Assembly (NCBI RefSeq): GCF_022539255.1
Contig: NZ_JAKZBV010000001.1
Coordinates: forward strand, 992,001-1,056,000
DNA from: Sinomonas terrae
GTDB lineage: Bacteria > Actinomycetota > Actinomycetes > Actinomycetales > Micrococcaceae
Direction of reading: 5' to 3'
Length of the DNA stretch: 64,000 nucleotides
Shown: one piece after another, positions 8,751-17,852 of the stretch
How the letters are laid out: each line of letters starts with the position of its first letter
How positions within the stretch are numbered: position 1 is the first letter of the stretch
Position numbers and translations under genes: made by a program
The notes under the pieces: model-generated
Database searches by the model: none
What the model saw: the letters and a program-made list of their open reading frames with translations, nothing else
What the model was told of the DNA's origin: nothing

Positions 8751-11700
8751 ATGGCAGCCGGACCGCTTCGCCCAGGCACAGATGGCCCAGCTTCCGACGC
8801 GATGCTCGCCGTCGGAAGGTTCTTCAACCGTTGGGAAGAGACCGACGACGGCCGCGCGGTGTTCCGTGAGGGAGGCCGCGCGGGCGACGTCTTCTACCGC
8901 GATCGATGGAGTCACGACAAGGTCGTCCGCTCCACTCACGGCGTCAACTGCACGGGCTCGTGCTCGTGGAAGGTCTACGTCAAGGACGGGATCATCACGT
9001 GGGAGTCCCAGCAGACCGACTACCCGTCCGTTGGGCCTGACAGGCCGGAGTACGAACCACGGGGCTGCCCGCGCGGAGCGGCGTTCTCCTGGTACACCTA
9101 CTCGCCGACTCGGGTGCGCTACCCCTACGTACGGGGGGTGCTGCTTGAGATGTACCGCGAGGCGAAGGCGCGCCTCAAGGACCCGGTTCTGGCGTGGGCC
9201 GACATCGTCGGGGACCCGGAGCGGCGACGGCGCTACCAGAGGGCGCGCGGCAAGGGCGGCCTTGTCCGCGCCAATTGGACGGAGGCCGTCGAGATTGCCG
9301 CGGCGGCCCACGTCCACACCATCAAGACGTACGGGCCCGACCGCTGCACAGGGTTCTCGCCGATTCCTGCCATGTCGATCGTGAGCCACTGCATCGGCAC
9401 CCGGTTCATCCATCTCATCGGCGGCGTCATGACGAGCTTCTACGACTGGTACGCCGATCTGCCCGTAGCCAGCCCGCAGGTCTTCGGGGACCAGACGGAC
9501 GTGCCCGAATCGGGCGACTGGTGGGATTCCACCTACCTCGTCATGTGGGGCTCCAACGTCCCCGTGACCCGGACCCCGGACGCGCACTGGATGACGGAGG
9601 TCCGCTACCGGGGCACCAAGGTGGTCGCGGTCAGCCCCGACTACGCGGACAACACCAAGTTCGCCGATGAATGGGTCGCAGCGCAGGCCGGCACCGATGC
9701 CGCGCTCGCGATGGCCATGGGCCATGTGATGCTCAAGGAGTTCTACGCCGAGCGGCGGGTGCCCTTCTTCACGGACTTCGTCAAGCAGTACACCGACCTG
9801 CCGTTCCTCGTCACCCTCGTCCCCTCGCCGGACGGGGCGGGACTGGTGCCCGGGAAGTTCCTCATGGCCGCGGACCTGCCCGAGCACGCGTCCGCGGAGG
9901 ACGCTGCCTGGAAGACCGTGCTCCTCGACTCGGCGAGTGGCCAGCCTGTCGTACCGAACGGGTCGATCGGCTTCCGCTACAGCGCGAGCGGCGAGGGACG
10001 CTGGAATCTCGACCTCGAGGGCGTCGAGCCCGTCCTGTCCGCGGCCGACGACGTCGGCGGCAGCGCGTCGTCGGACGTCGCCGAAGTCCTCCTCCCGTGC
10101 TTCGAGGCGCCGGACGGCTCGGGGTCCGTGCTGCGGCGCGGCGTGCCGGTGCGCACGGTCGCCGGGCAGCGGGTCACCACGGTCTTCGACCTGCTCATGG
10201 CCCAGTACGGCGTTGCCCGTCCCGGCCTCCCGGGGGAGTGGCCCTCCGGGTACGACGACGCCGCGTCGCCCTACACTCCCGCCTGGCAGGAGGGCATCAG
10301 CTCGGTGCCCGCCGAACAGTGCATCCGGATCGCGCGGGAGTTCGCGCGGAACGCGGAGCAGTCCGGCGGGCGGTCGATGGTGATCATGGGCGCCGGCATC
10401 TGCCAGTGGTTCCACGGCGACGTCACCTACCGAGCCGTCCTCGCGCTCCTCATGCTCACGGGCTGCATGGGCCGGAATGGCGGCGGCTGGGCGCACTACG
10501 TCGGTCAGGAGAAGACACGCCCGCTCAACGGCTGGTCCTCGCTCGCGAACGCCCTCGACTGGAGCAGGCCCCCGCGAACGGTCCCGGGAACCTCGTACTG
10601 GTACATGCACACGGGCCAGTGGCGCAACGACGGCTACTCGGCCTCGGACCTCGCCTCGCCGCTCGCCGACGGCAGACTCGAGGGCCTGCACACCGCCGAC
10701 GCGATCGCCAAGTCGGAGCGCCTCGGCTGGATGCCGTTCTACCCCCAGTTCGATCGGAGCCCGCTCGACCTCGCGGACGAGGCCCGGACGGCAGTCGAGG
10801 CTGGGACAGCCAACTCCGAGTCGGACTACATCGTCGGCAGGCTCCGGGACGGGAGCCTTCACTCGTCCATCGAGGACGTGGACGCGCCGGAGAACTGGCC
10901 GCGAACGCTCGTACTGTGGCGCTCGAACCTGCTCGGCTCCTCTGCCAAGGGCGACGAGTACTTCCTCAAGAACCTCCTGGGCACGCTGCACGGCGTGCAG
11001 GGCAACGCGGCCGAATCGCAGATGCCGAGACCCCGCGAGATCGTGTGGCGGGATGAGATGCTCGAGGGCAAGCTCGACCTCCTCGTCTCCGCCGACTTCC
11101 GCATGACTTCCACGACCCTGCTCTCCGACGTCGTGTTCCCCGCGGCCACCTGGTACGAGAAGCACGACCTCTCCTCCACGGACATGCATCCCTACGTGCA
11201 TGCGTTCAGCCCCGCGATCGACCCGCCCTGGGAGACCAAGACCGATTTCGAGACCTTCCATCTCCTCGCGGAGGAGCTCTCCCGCCTAGCGCGGACCCAC
11301 CTCGGTGTGCGCCGCGACATCGTGGCGGTACCCATGCAGCACGACACGCCGTCGCAGCTCGCACAGCCCGGCGGCGTCGTCCGCGACTGGCGCAACGGCG
11401 AAGTGGAGCCGATCCCCGGCGTGACCATGCCGGGATTCACGGTCGTCGAGCGGGACTACACCGCGGTCGCGGAGAAGCTGGCGGCCATCGGCCCGCTCGC
11501 CTGGGAGAAGGGCTTCACCACGAAGCACGTCACGTTCGAGCTCTCGGGCACGCTGCAGAAGCTCGCGGAATCGAACGGCGTCATGTCCCACGGTGCCGCG
11601 TCGGGCCTCCCGGCGATCGACACGGACGCGAAGCTTGCGGAGGCAATCCTCGCGTTCTCCGGAACGACCAACGGCGAGCTCGCGGTCCAGGGCTTCCACC

Positions 11701-12482
11701 AGCTCGAGCGCCGCACGGGCCGGAGGCTGGGCGATCTGGCAGAGGGCTCGGAGGAGAAGCGGATTCGCTTCGCCGACACCCAGGCCGCCCCCGTCCCGGT
11801 CATCACTTCCCCCGAATGGTCCGGCTCCGAGACCGGCGGTCGTCGCTATGCGCCCTTCACGATCAACGTCGAACGGCTCAAGCCCTGGCACACCCTCACG
11901 GGCCGCATGCACTTCTTCCTGGACCACGACTGGATGCGCGATCTGGGCGAGGCCCTTCCGCTCTACCGCCCGCCGCTCGACATGCACAGGCTCTTCGGCG
12001 AGCCGCGGCTCGGGACGAACGGCATGGAGGTCACGGTCCGCTACCTCACCCCGCACAGCAAGTGGTCCATCCACTCCGAGTACCAGGACAACCTGTTCAT
12101 GCTCTCGCTCTCCCGCGGCGGCCCCACGTGCTGGATGAGCGCCGAGGACGCCGCCGCGATCGGGGTGCAGGACAACGAGTGGATCGAATGCGTCAACGCC
12201 AACGGCGTGTTCGTGGGCCGGGCAATCATCAGCCACCGCATGCCTCCCGGCGTCGTGTTCGTCTACCACGTTCAGGAGCGCACGATCGATGTGCCCAAGT
12301 CAGAGACGACGGGGCGCCGCGGCGGCATCCACAACTCGCCGACCCGGCTCCTGGTCAAGCCGACCCACCTCATCGGCGGATACGCGCACCTCGCGTACGC
12401 CTTCAACTACCTCGGCCCGACAGGAAACCAGCGGGACATGGTCAGCACCATTCGGAAGCGGAGCCAGGAGGTGCAGTACTGA
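8751..12482 (+). CDS. narG: Respiratory nitrate reductase alpha subunit NarG
   Basis: The 1243-residue molybdoenzyme reduces nitrate to nitrite at a bis-MGD centre on the cytoplasmic face, taking electrons from NarH. H63, C67, C71 and C106 (in THGVNCTGSCSW and RGCPRGAAF) reproduce the His/Cys spacing of the FS0 cluster of E. coli NarG with a constant offset of 14. The molybdenum-site region YLVMWGSNVPVTRTPDAHW is intact, and the C-terminal molybdopterin-binding domain includes LTGRMHFFLDHDWM. Length matches the family (about 1240). No Tat signal is present, as expected for cytoplasmic-facing NarG. It is the first gene of a complete narGHJI-narK set. Confidence 0.97.
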   Translation: MAAGPLRPGTDGPASDAMLAVGRFFNRWEETDDGRAVFREGGRAGDVFYRDRWSHDKVVRSTHGVNCTGSCSWKVYVKDGIITWESQQTDYPSVGPDRPEYEPRGCPRGAAFSWYTYSPTRVRYPYVRGVLLEMYREAKARLKDPVLAWADIVGDPERRRRYQRARGKGGLVRANWTEAVEIAAAAHVHTIKTYGPDRCTGFSPIPAMSIVSHCIGTRFIHLIGGVMTSFYDWYADLPVASPQVFGDQTDVPESGDWWDSTYLVMWGSNVPVTRTPDAHWMTEVRYRGTKVVAVSPDYADNTKFADEWVAAQAGTDAALAMAMGHVMLKEFYAERRVPFFTDFVKQYTDLPFLVTLVPSPDGAGLVPGKFLMAADLPEHASAEDAAWKTVLLDSASGQPVVPNGSIGFRYSASGEGRWNLDLEGVEPVLSAADDVGGSASSDVAEVLLPCFEAPDGSGSVLRRGVPVRTVAGQRVTTVFDLLMAQYGVARPGLPGEWPSGYDDAASPYTPAWQEGISSVPAEQCIRIAREFARNAEQSGGRSMVIMGAGICQWFHGDVTYRAVLALLMLTGCMGRNGGGWAHYVGQEKTRPLNGWSSLANALDWSRPPRTVPGTSYWYMHTGQWRNDGYSASDLASPLADGRLEGLHTADAIAKSERLGWMPFYPQFDRSPLDLADEARTAVEAGTANSESDYIVGRLRDGSLHSSIEDVDAPENWPRTLVLWRSNLLGSSAKGDEYFLKNLLGTLHGVQGNAAESQMPRPREIVWRDEMLEGKLDLLVSADFRMTSTTLLSDVVFPAATWYEKHDLSSTDMHPYVHAFSPAIDPPWETKTDFETFHLLAEELSRLARTHLGVRRDIVAVPMQHDTPSQLAQPGGVVRDWRNGEVEPIPGVTMPGFTVVERDYTAVAEKLAAIGPLAWEKGFTTKHVTFELSGTLQKLAESNGVMSHGAASGLPAIDTDAKLAEAILAFSGTTNGELAVQGFHQLERRTGRRLGDLAEGSEEKRIRFADTQAAPVPVITSPEWSGSETGGRRYAPFTINVERLKPWHTLTGRMHFFLDHDWMRDLGEALPLYRPPLDMHRLFGEPRLGTNGMEVTVRYLTPHSKWSIHSEYQDNLFMLSLSRGGPTCWMSAEDAAAIGVQDNEWIECVNANGVFVGRAIISHRMPPGVVFVYHVQERTIDVPKSETTGRRGGIHNSPTRLLVKPTHLIGGYAHLAYAFNYLGPTGNQRDMVSTIRKRSQEVQY

Positions 12483-12546
12483 TGAGCAGCCTTTCGCTCA
12501 CCGGAACCCCGGCTTGTATGGCGATCCCAGCAAAGGGAGGGCATCA

Positions 12547-14238
12547 ATGAGAGTCATGGCCCAGGTCGGCATGGTGATGAACCTCGACAAGTGCATCGGG
12601 TGCCACACGTGCTCGGTGACGTGCAAACAGGCGTGGACCAACCGGGCCGGCACTGAATACGTCTGGTTCAACAATGTGGAGACTCGGCCGGGGCAGGGCT
12701 ATCCGCGCCGGTACGAGGATCAGGAACGCTGGCGCGGAGGCTGGGAGCTGACCAAGCGCGGCCGCCTGCGCCTCAAGGGCGGCGGCCGGGTCAAGAAGCT
12801 CCTCGGGATCTTCGCGAGCCCCGTCCAGCCGGAGCTCGAGGATTACTACGAGCCGTGGACCTACGACTACAAGAACCTCATCGACGCGCCCCTCGGGGAC
12901 GACTTCCCGGTCGCCCGGCCGAAGTCACTCATCACTGGCGAGGACACGAAGGTCACGTGGAGCGCGAACTGGGACGACAGCCTCGGCGGTGGGCCTCAGG
13001 CGGCTGAGCTGGACCCGATCGTCGAGAAGCTCCGGGCCGAGCATCGCAGCGAGGCGGAGCAGAAAATCCGCTTCGAGTACGACCAGACGTTCATGTTCCA
13101 CCTTCCCCGGATCTGCGAGCACTGCCTCAACCCGTCCTGCATGGCCTCGTGTCCCTCGGGCGCGATCTACAAACGCTCCGAGGACGGGATCGTGCTAGTC
13201 GACCAGGACCGGTGCCGCGGCTGGCGCCAGTGCATCACGGGATGCCCGTACAAGAAGATGTACTTCAACCACAAGAGCGGCAAGGCAGAGAAGTGCACGT
13301 TCTGCTATCCGCGGGTCGAGATCGGTCTGCCCACCGTGTGCTCGGAGACGTGCGTGGGGCGGCTGCGGTACCTAGGGATCTTCCTGTACGACGTCGACGC
13401 CGTCACCGAGGCAGCCTCGACCCCGGACCCCAAGGATCTCTACAGGGCCCAGCTCGACCTTATGCTCGACCCCCACGATCCGGCCGTCGTCGCCGCCGCA
13501 CGAAGGGATGGCATCCCTGAGGACTGGCTCGAGGCAGCGCGTCGTTCGCCCGTGTACAAGCTCGCCAAGGTGTATCAGGTCGCCCTCCCGCTGCACCCCG
13601 AATACCGCACCATGCCGATGGTCTGGTACGTGCCGCCGCTCTCGCCGATCGTCGACCTCCTGAGCAGTCAGGGGCATGACGCCGAGGACGCCGGAACCCT
13701 GTTCGGCGCGATCGATGCGCTCCGCATCCCGACCGACTACCTCGCCGAGCTGTTCACGGCGGGCGACACCGGCATCGTGGAGGGCGTGCTGCGCCGGCTC
13801 GCCGCAATGCGTTCGTACATGCGCGGGATCTCCCTCGGGACGGGCTCTGACGAGTCGATCGCCGAGGCCGTCGGGATGGACGGCCAGTCGGTGCGCGAGA
13901 TGTACCGGCTCATGGCGATCGCCAAGTACAACGAGCGCTACGTCATCCCGAAGGCCCACGTGGAACAGGCCCACAACCTCGAGGAGATGGGATGCTCCCT
14001 CGACTTCGAGGACGGCCCCGGCATGTACCCGTCCGATTCCTTCGGGGAGGCGAGCGGCAAGCCGATGCCCGTTGCCGTCGAGACGTACTACGCGCTCCGG
14101 CAGCGCCAGACCACCGACGAGATGGTCCAGCCCGGCTCCCTCCACGGCCGCGTGAATCTGCTCAACTGGGACGGCAAGGGCGTGCCCCCGGGAATGTTCC
14201 CGGCCAAGGAGGAGAAGGCCGATGGCGCGGCGGGCTGA
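12547..14238 (+). CDS. narH: Respiratory nitrate reductase beta subunit NarH
   Basis: The 563-residue iron-sulfur subunit relays electrons from NarI haem to NarG. Four Cys groups are visible: CIGCHTCSVTCKQAW near the N-terminus, CEHCLNPSCMASCPSGAIY, CRGWRQCITGCPYKK (Trp replaces one Cys, the mark of the [3Fe-4S] cluster) and CTFCYPRVEIGLPTVCSETC. Together they hold three [4Fe-4S] and one [3Fe-4S]. ATG 12547 is chosen because MRVMAQVGMVMNLDKCIGC is the family N-terminus and AAAGGGAGGG lies upstream; the 64-nt gap after narG holds nothing else. The 3' end overlaps narJ by 17 nt. Confidence 0.97.
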   Translation: MRVMAQVGMVMNLDKCIGCHTCSVTCKQAWTNRAGTEYVWFNNVETRPGQGYPRRYEDQERWRGGWELTKRGRLRLKGGGRVKKLLGIFASPVQPELEDYYEPWTYDYKNLIDAPLGDDFPVARPKSLITGEDTKVTWSANWDDSLGGGPQAAELDPIVEKLRAEHRSEAEQKIRFEYDQTFMFHLPRICEHCLNPSCMASCPSGAIYKRSEDGIVLVDQDRCRGWRQCITGCPYKKMYFNHKSGKAEKCTFCYPRVEIGLPTVCSETCVGRLRYLGIFLYDVDAVTEAASTPDPKDLYRAQLDLMLDPHDPAVVAAARRDGIPEDWLEAARRSPVYKLAKVYQVALPLHPEYRTMPMVWYVPPLSPIVDLLSSQGHDAEDAGTLFGAIDALRIPTDYLAELFTAGDTGIVEGVLRRLAAMRSYMRGISLGTGSDESIAEAVGMDGQSVREMYRLMAIAKYNERYVIPKAHVEQAHNLEEMGCSLDFEDGPGMYPSDSFGEASGKPMPVAVETYYALRQRQTTDEMVQPGSLHGRVNLLNWDGKGVPPGMFPAKEEKADGAAG

Positions 14239-14890
14239 CGACCTCCGCGAGCGGGTGGTGTATGCGGCAGCGGCGGTGCTGCTCGACTACCCCGACGAGC
14301 GGGTTCGGGACCGCCTGCCCTCCGTCCGGGCGGCCCTCGCCGAACATCCGGGCCCGCTGCCGCGGCTCCTCGAGACCACCGCGGCACAGCTCATGGCCGA
14401 CGACGGCGAGACCTCCTGCGCGCGGTACGTCGAGACGTTCGACCTCTCCCGCCGTCACGCCTTGCACCTCTCCTACTGGACCGACGGCGACACCCGCCGC
14501 CGAGGGCAGACTCTCGCGACGTTCAAGCAGCGCTACCGCGACTGCGGCTGGGTCGTGAACCTCGGGGGAGAGCTGCCGGACTTCCTCCCGCTCGTGCTGG
14601 AGTTCACCTCGAGAGTGGACCCCGCCGTCGGACGCTCTCTGCTCCTCGAGTACCGGGCAAGCCTAGAGCTCCTGCGCCTCGAGCTCGCCGCGGACTCCTC
14701 GATCTACTCCCCGGTGCTCGAGGCCGTCTGCGGCTCGCTGCCCGGTCCGTCCCCGACGAGCCGTGCCGAGGCGATGGCGCTCGCTGGCCCCCCGCGCGAG
14801 CAGGTCGGTCTGGAGGCGTTCGACCCGAAGCTGCTGCCGCTCTCCGAAATCTCCCCGCCCCACCCCGCTCCAGTGAAGGGAACGCGCTGA
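14222..14890 (+). CDS. narJ: Nitrate reductase assembly chaperone NarJ
   Basis: This 222-residue TorD/NarJ-type all-helical chaperone binds apo-NarG so that the molybdenum cofactor and FS0 cluster are inserted before membrane attachment; it is not part of the final enzyme. Visible family features are LLDYPDERVRDRL near the N-terminus, YVETFDLSRRHALHLSYW, and GGELPDFLPLVLEF. The start codon lies inside the last codons of narH and its stop overlaps the narI ATG by one base, so all three are translationally coupled. Confidence 0.94.
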   Translation: MARRADDLRERVVYAAAAVLLDYPDERVRDRLPSVRAALAEHPGPLPRLLETTAAQLMADDGETSCARYVETFDLSRRHALHLSYWTDGDTRRRGQTLATFKQRYRDCGWVVNLGGELPDFLPLVLEFTSRVDPAVGRSLLLEYRASLELLRLELAADSSIYSPVLEAVCGSLPGPSPTSRAEAMALAGPPREQVGLEAFDPKLLPLSEISPPHPAPVKGTR

Positions 14891-15639
14891 TGGACGTTCT
14901 GCTCTGGGGCGTGGCCCCGTACCTCATGGTCCTGATCCTCGTGGGCGGCAGCATCTGGCGCTACCGCTACGACAAGTTCGGCTGGACAACGCGGTCGTCC
15001 CAGCTCTACGAGTCGCGGCTGCTGCGCATCGCTTCGCCGCTGTTCCACTTCGGACTCGTGTTCGTCATCGCAGGGCATTTCGTGGGCCTCGTCATTCCGA
15101 AGTCCTGGACACAGGCCATCGGCATGAGCGAGACCCTGTACCACGCCCTCGCGCTCTCAGTCGGCCTCATCGCCGGGATCTGCACACTCGTCGGCATCGT
15201 GCTGCTGATCTACCGCCGGCGCCGTACCGGCCCCGTGTTCATGGCGACCACGCGCAACGACAAGGCGATGTACATCTTCCTCGTCGGTGCGATCGCACTC
15301 GGTGTCCTCACCACTCTCGTGAGCGTCACCCAGCCCACCTCCACCGCGTTCGACTACCGCGAGTCCGTGAGCCCCTGGTTCCGCTCCCTGTTCGTCTTCC
15401 AGCCCAACATCGCCGCGATGTCGGCCGCCCCTGACGAGTTCAAGTGGCACACGCTCGTGGGCATGGCCCTCTTTGCCCTGTGGCCGTTCACGCGGCTCGT
15501 TCACGCGCTCACCGCGCCGTTCCACTACCTCTTCCGGCCCTACATCGTCTACCGCTCCCGGGATGCCGGCCCAACCCCCGGGGCGCGCCCGTCGCGGCGT
15601 GGATGGGAGCGCATCGGAACGAGCGACAGGGACCGCTGA
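14890..15639 (+). CDS. narI: Respiratory nitrate reductase gamma subunit NarI (cytochrome b)
   Basis: The 249-residue membrane protein has five predicted spans that carry two b haems and oxidise menaquinol. Haem-ligand His residues sit in LFHFGLVFVIAGHFVGL (second span) and in the last span region KWHTLVGMALFALWPFTRLVHALTAP, matching the NarI pattern. The C-terminal tail after the fifth span (YLFRPYIVYRSR) is cytoplasmic and anchors NarGH. Start ATG 14890 overlaps the narJ stop. Confidence 0.95.
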   Translation: MDVLLWGVAPYLMVLILVGGSIWRYRYDKFGWTTRSSQLYESRLLRIASPLFHFGLVFVIAGHFVGLVIPKSWTQAIGMSETLYHALALSVGLIAGICTLVGIVLLIYRRRRTGPVFMATTRNDKAMYIFLVGAIALGVLTTLVSVTQPTSTAFDYRESVSPWFRSLFVFQPNIAAMSAAPDEFKWHTLVGMALFALWPFTRLVHALTAPFHYLFRPYIVYRSRDAGPTPGARPSRRGWERIGTSDRDR

Positions 15640-15668
15640 CCCGCCGTCGTCGTCTGTGAGGAGGAACC

Positions 15669-16907
15669 GTGAGCGCCGAATCTGAGCGAATCCGCCCGCA
15701 GGCGCTGCAGGGCGCCGCGTGGAACCTGACCCTCGCGACCGTCGCGTCGGTCATCGGCTTCTGGGGCTGGACCGTCATCGCGCCTCTGGGCACTCGCTAC
15801 GCGCAGGAGATGGGCCTCAACCCGGGGCAGACCGGCGCCCTCGTCGCCATGCCGGTGCTGGTCGGGGCCATCGGGCGGGTGCCGGTAGGGGTGCTCACGG
15901 ATCGCTTCGGCGGGAGGCGCATCCTCGCCGTCGTGCTCGTCGCCACGGCACCGCTCGTGGTGCTCGTTGCCCTGGCCGGGAGCCTGCACTCGTTCCCGCT
16001 CATGATCCTCTTCGGTTTCTTCCTCGGTGTGGCGGGAACGGTGTTCACGGCGGGTATCCCGTTCTCTTCCGCGTGGTACCCCGCAGAACGCCGCGGGTTC
16101 GCGACGGGCGTGTTCGGCATGGGCATGGGCGGCACGGCGCTCTCGGCCTTCCTCACACCGCGCCTCGTCCAATGGATCGGATACTGGCCCACCCACGTGC
16201 TCATCGCAGCGCTCCTGCTCGCGACGGCCGCGCTCGTGCTCTTCGGCATGAGGGAATCGCCCGCGTGGACCCCTGTTCGCTCAGGCGTCTTCGGCAAGCT
16301 CGTCCAGGCGGCGAGACTTCCGGTGACGTGGGAACTGTGCTTCCTCTACGCTGTCGTGTTCGGCGGCTTCGTCTCTTTCAGCACGTACCTTCCCACGTAT
16401 CTTCGCGACATCTACAGCTTCGACCTCACGGCCGCCGGCACTCGGACCGCGGGCTTCGCCCTCGCCGCCGTCATCGCGCGGCCTATCGGCGGGATCATCG
16501 CCGACCGCATCGGGCCGCGGACCGTGGTGGCGGTCTCCCTCGTCGGGGTGGCCGTGCTCGCCTTCGTGGTCAACCTTCAGCCCGCGCCTGAGATCCCGAC
16601 CGGCCTGACCTTCGTCGCCATGGCGGCTGCGCTCGGGCTCGGCACCGGCGGCGTGTTCGGGTGGGTCGGCCAGCAGGCACCGCCGGGCATGGTCGGAGCC
16701 GTCACCGGCGTTGTCAGTGCGGCCGGCGGACTCGGGGGATACGTCCCCCCGCTCATCATGGGCGCGACGTACAACGCGGCGGAGCACAGCTATGCCATAG
16801 GCCTTCTGCTGCTCGTGGCGACTGCTCTTGTGGCCCTCGTCCTCGCCCTCGTCATGGGGCGCACACGACGGCGGGCGAAGGGGCGAGCGGCGCCGAACGC
16901 CGTCTGA
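15669..16907 (+). CDS. narK: Nitrate/nitrite transporter NarK (MFS)
   Basis: The 412-residue, 12-span major facilitator imports nitrate or exchanges it for nitrite. Seen are VPVGVLTDRFGGRR (the MFS loop 2-3 motif, DRxGGRR) and two Gly-rich nitrate-signature-like stretches: FGFFLGVAGTVFTAGIPFSS in the first half and AALGLGTGGVFGWVGQQAP in the second. The start is GTG 15669, with GAGGAGGAA upstream and 29 nt after narI, so it belongs to the nar operon. It lacks the long N-terminal fusion of NarK1-NarK2 proteins. A direct role in nitrate supply to NarG follows from position. Confidence 0.92.
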   Translation: MSAESERIRPQALQGAAWNLTLATVASVIGFWGWTVIAPLGTRYAQEMGLNPGQTGALVAMPVLVGAIGRVPVGVLTDRFGGRRILAVVLVATAPLVVLVALAGSLHSFPLMILFGFFLGVAGTVFTAGIPFSSAWYPAERRGFATGVFGMGMGGTALSAFLTPRLVQWIGYWPTHVLIAALLLATAALVLFGMRESPAWTPVRSGVFGKLVQAARLPVTWELCFLYAVVFGGFVSFSTYLPTYLRDIYSFDLTAAGTRTAGFALAAVIARPIGGIIADRIGPRTVVAVSLVGVAVLAFVVNLQPAPEIPTGLTFVAMAAALGLGTGGVFGWVGQQAPPGMVGAVTGVVSAAGGLGGYVPPLIMGATYNAAEHSYAIGLLLLVATALVALVLALVMGRTRRRAKGRAAPNAV

Positions 16908-16951
16908 CGTTGGTAGGCTAGGCCGCCCAGTTTTAGGCCAGGGCGCCCAAT

Positions 16952-16981
16952 TTGTCCCACAGGTGCCGCATCCCGTACGCT
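16952..16981 (+). promoter_or_regulatory. Candidate rplJL promoter
   Basis: TTGTCC (16952-16957), an 18-nt spacer and TACGCT (16976-16981) match four of six bases of each consensus hexamer. A start near 16988 would give a leader of about 205 nt that contains the folded region described next. The interval 16908-16951 holds two imperfect copies of an AGGCCGCCCAGTTTT-like sequence (16919 and 16939) and no clear narK terminator. Confidence 0.5.
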
Positions 16982-17044
16982 TGAAGGACCAAAGACCGCC
17001 GGTCGCTGATTGTCGTGTGCATCTGCCCGCGCAACCAGCCTAAG

Positions 17045-17159
17045 GTCCCCGGAACAGGGGCGGCCTGCGCAGGTGAACGAGCGAAAGCTACGGCCGGGTT
17101 TTCCCGGTCGGCCCTCCACGCCCCGTGCATCTGCGCGGGGCGTCTGTTGTTCCGGGACC
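17045..17159 (+). ncRNA. L10 leader-type structured 5' UTR of rplJ
   Basis: A long-range helix, GTCCCCGGAAC (17045-17055) with GTTCCGGGAC (17149-17158, one bulge), closes a domain. Inside it are at least two hairpins: CCGGG/CCCGG around 17094-17108 and CGCCCCG/CGGGGCG around 17119-17142. Position 30-150 nt before rplJ fits the ribosomal L10 leader, which L10-(L12)4 binds to repress its own operon. Assignment rests on location and fold, not on a covariance match. Confidence 0.65.
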
Positions 17160-17192
17160 GAGTATCGGCCTAGTTTCCCCGGAAGGAGGGTT

Positions 17193-17780
17193 ATGGCAAC
17201 GCCTGCCAAGGTGGCAGCTGTCGAGGAGATCACGAAGGATTTCCAGGAGTCGGCAGCCGCAGTCCTGACCGAATACCGTGGGCTCTCTGTCGCCCAGCTC
17301 AAGAAGCTGCGTCGTGCGCTCGGCCAGGACAGCAAGTTCTCGGTCGTGAAGAACTCCCTGACCGCCATCGCTGCGAAGGAGGCCGGCGTCGACGCGTTCG
17401 ACGGCCAGCTTGCCGGACCGACCGCGATCGCGTTCATCAAGGGTGACGCCGTTGCGGCCGCCAAGAGCCTGACCGACTTTGCCAAGGAGAACAAGCAGCT
17501 GGTCATCAAGACCGGCTACTTCGAGGGCAAGTCGCTCGATGCGAACGAGGTGGCCGCTCTGGCCGCCCTGGAGTCCCGCGAACTGCAGCTCGCACGGGTC
17601 GCCGGCGTCCTCAAGGCGCCCATGTCCGCCGTCGCGCGCGTCGTCGATGCCCTGCGCATCAAGCTCGAGGAAGAGGGCGGCGCTCCGGCCGCTGCTTCCG
17701 AGGCTCCGGCCGCCGAGGCCCCTGCCGAAGCCGCTGCTGAGGAGGCCCCTGAGGCCGCCGAGGCAGCTGTCGAGAGCTGA
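17193..17780 (+). CDS. rplJ: 50S ribosomal protein L10
   Basis: The 195-residue L10 forms the base of the ribosomal stalk and recruits L7/L12 dimers. Conserved N-terminal rRNA-binding text includes LTEYRGLSVAQLKKLRR and FSVVKNSLTAIAAKEAG; the C-terminal helix that binds L12 is followed by a low-complexity Ala/Glu/Pro tail of about 30 residues. The ATG at 17193 has a strong GGAAGGAGGG just upstream; earlier in-frame codons would run into the leader. It likely represses its own synthesis through the upstream fold. Confidence 0.96.
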   Translation: MATPAKVAAVEEITKDFQESAAAVLTEYRGLSVAQLKKLRRALGQDSKFSVVKNSLTAIAAKEAGVDAFDGQLAGPTAIAFIKGDAVAAAKSLTDFAKENKQLVIKTGYFEGKSLDANEVAALAALESRELQLARVAGVLKAPMSAVARVVDALRIKLEEEGGAPAAASEAPAAEAPAEAAAEEAPEAAEAAVES

Positions 17781-17852
17781 TCTCAACTACCCACACACTC
17801 GGCGCGCCGAGGGACTGTCCCGGCCGCGCCACAGAATGAAAGGACGCCAACT

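Noticed and set aside
8580..11261. 893-codon open frame antisense to narG
   Set aside because: Low-complexity Arg/Gly/Val text without motifs, fully covered by narG and the end of the upstream membrane protein.
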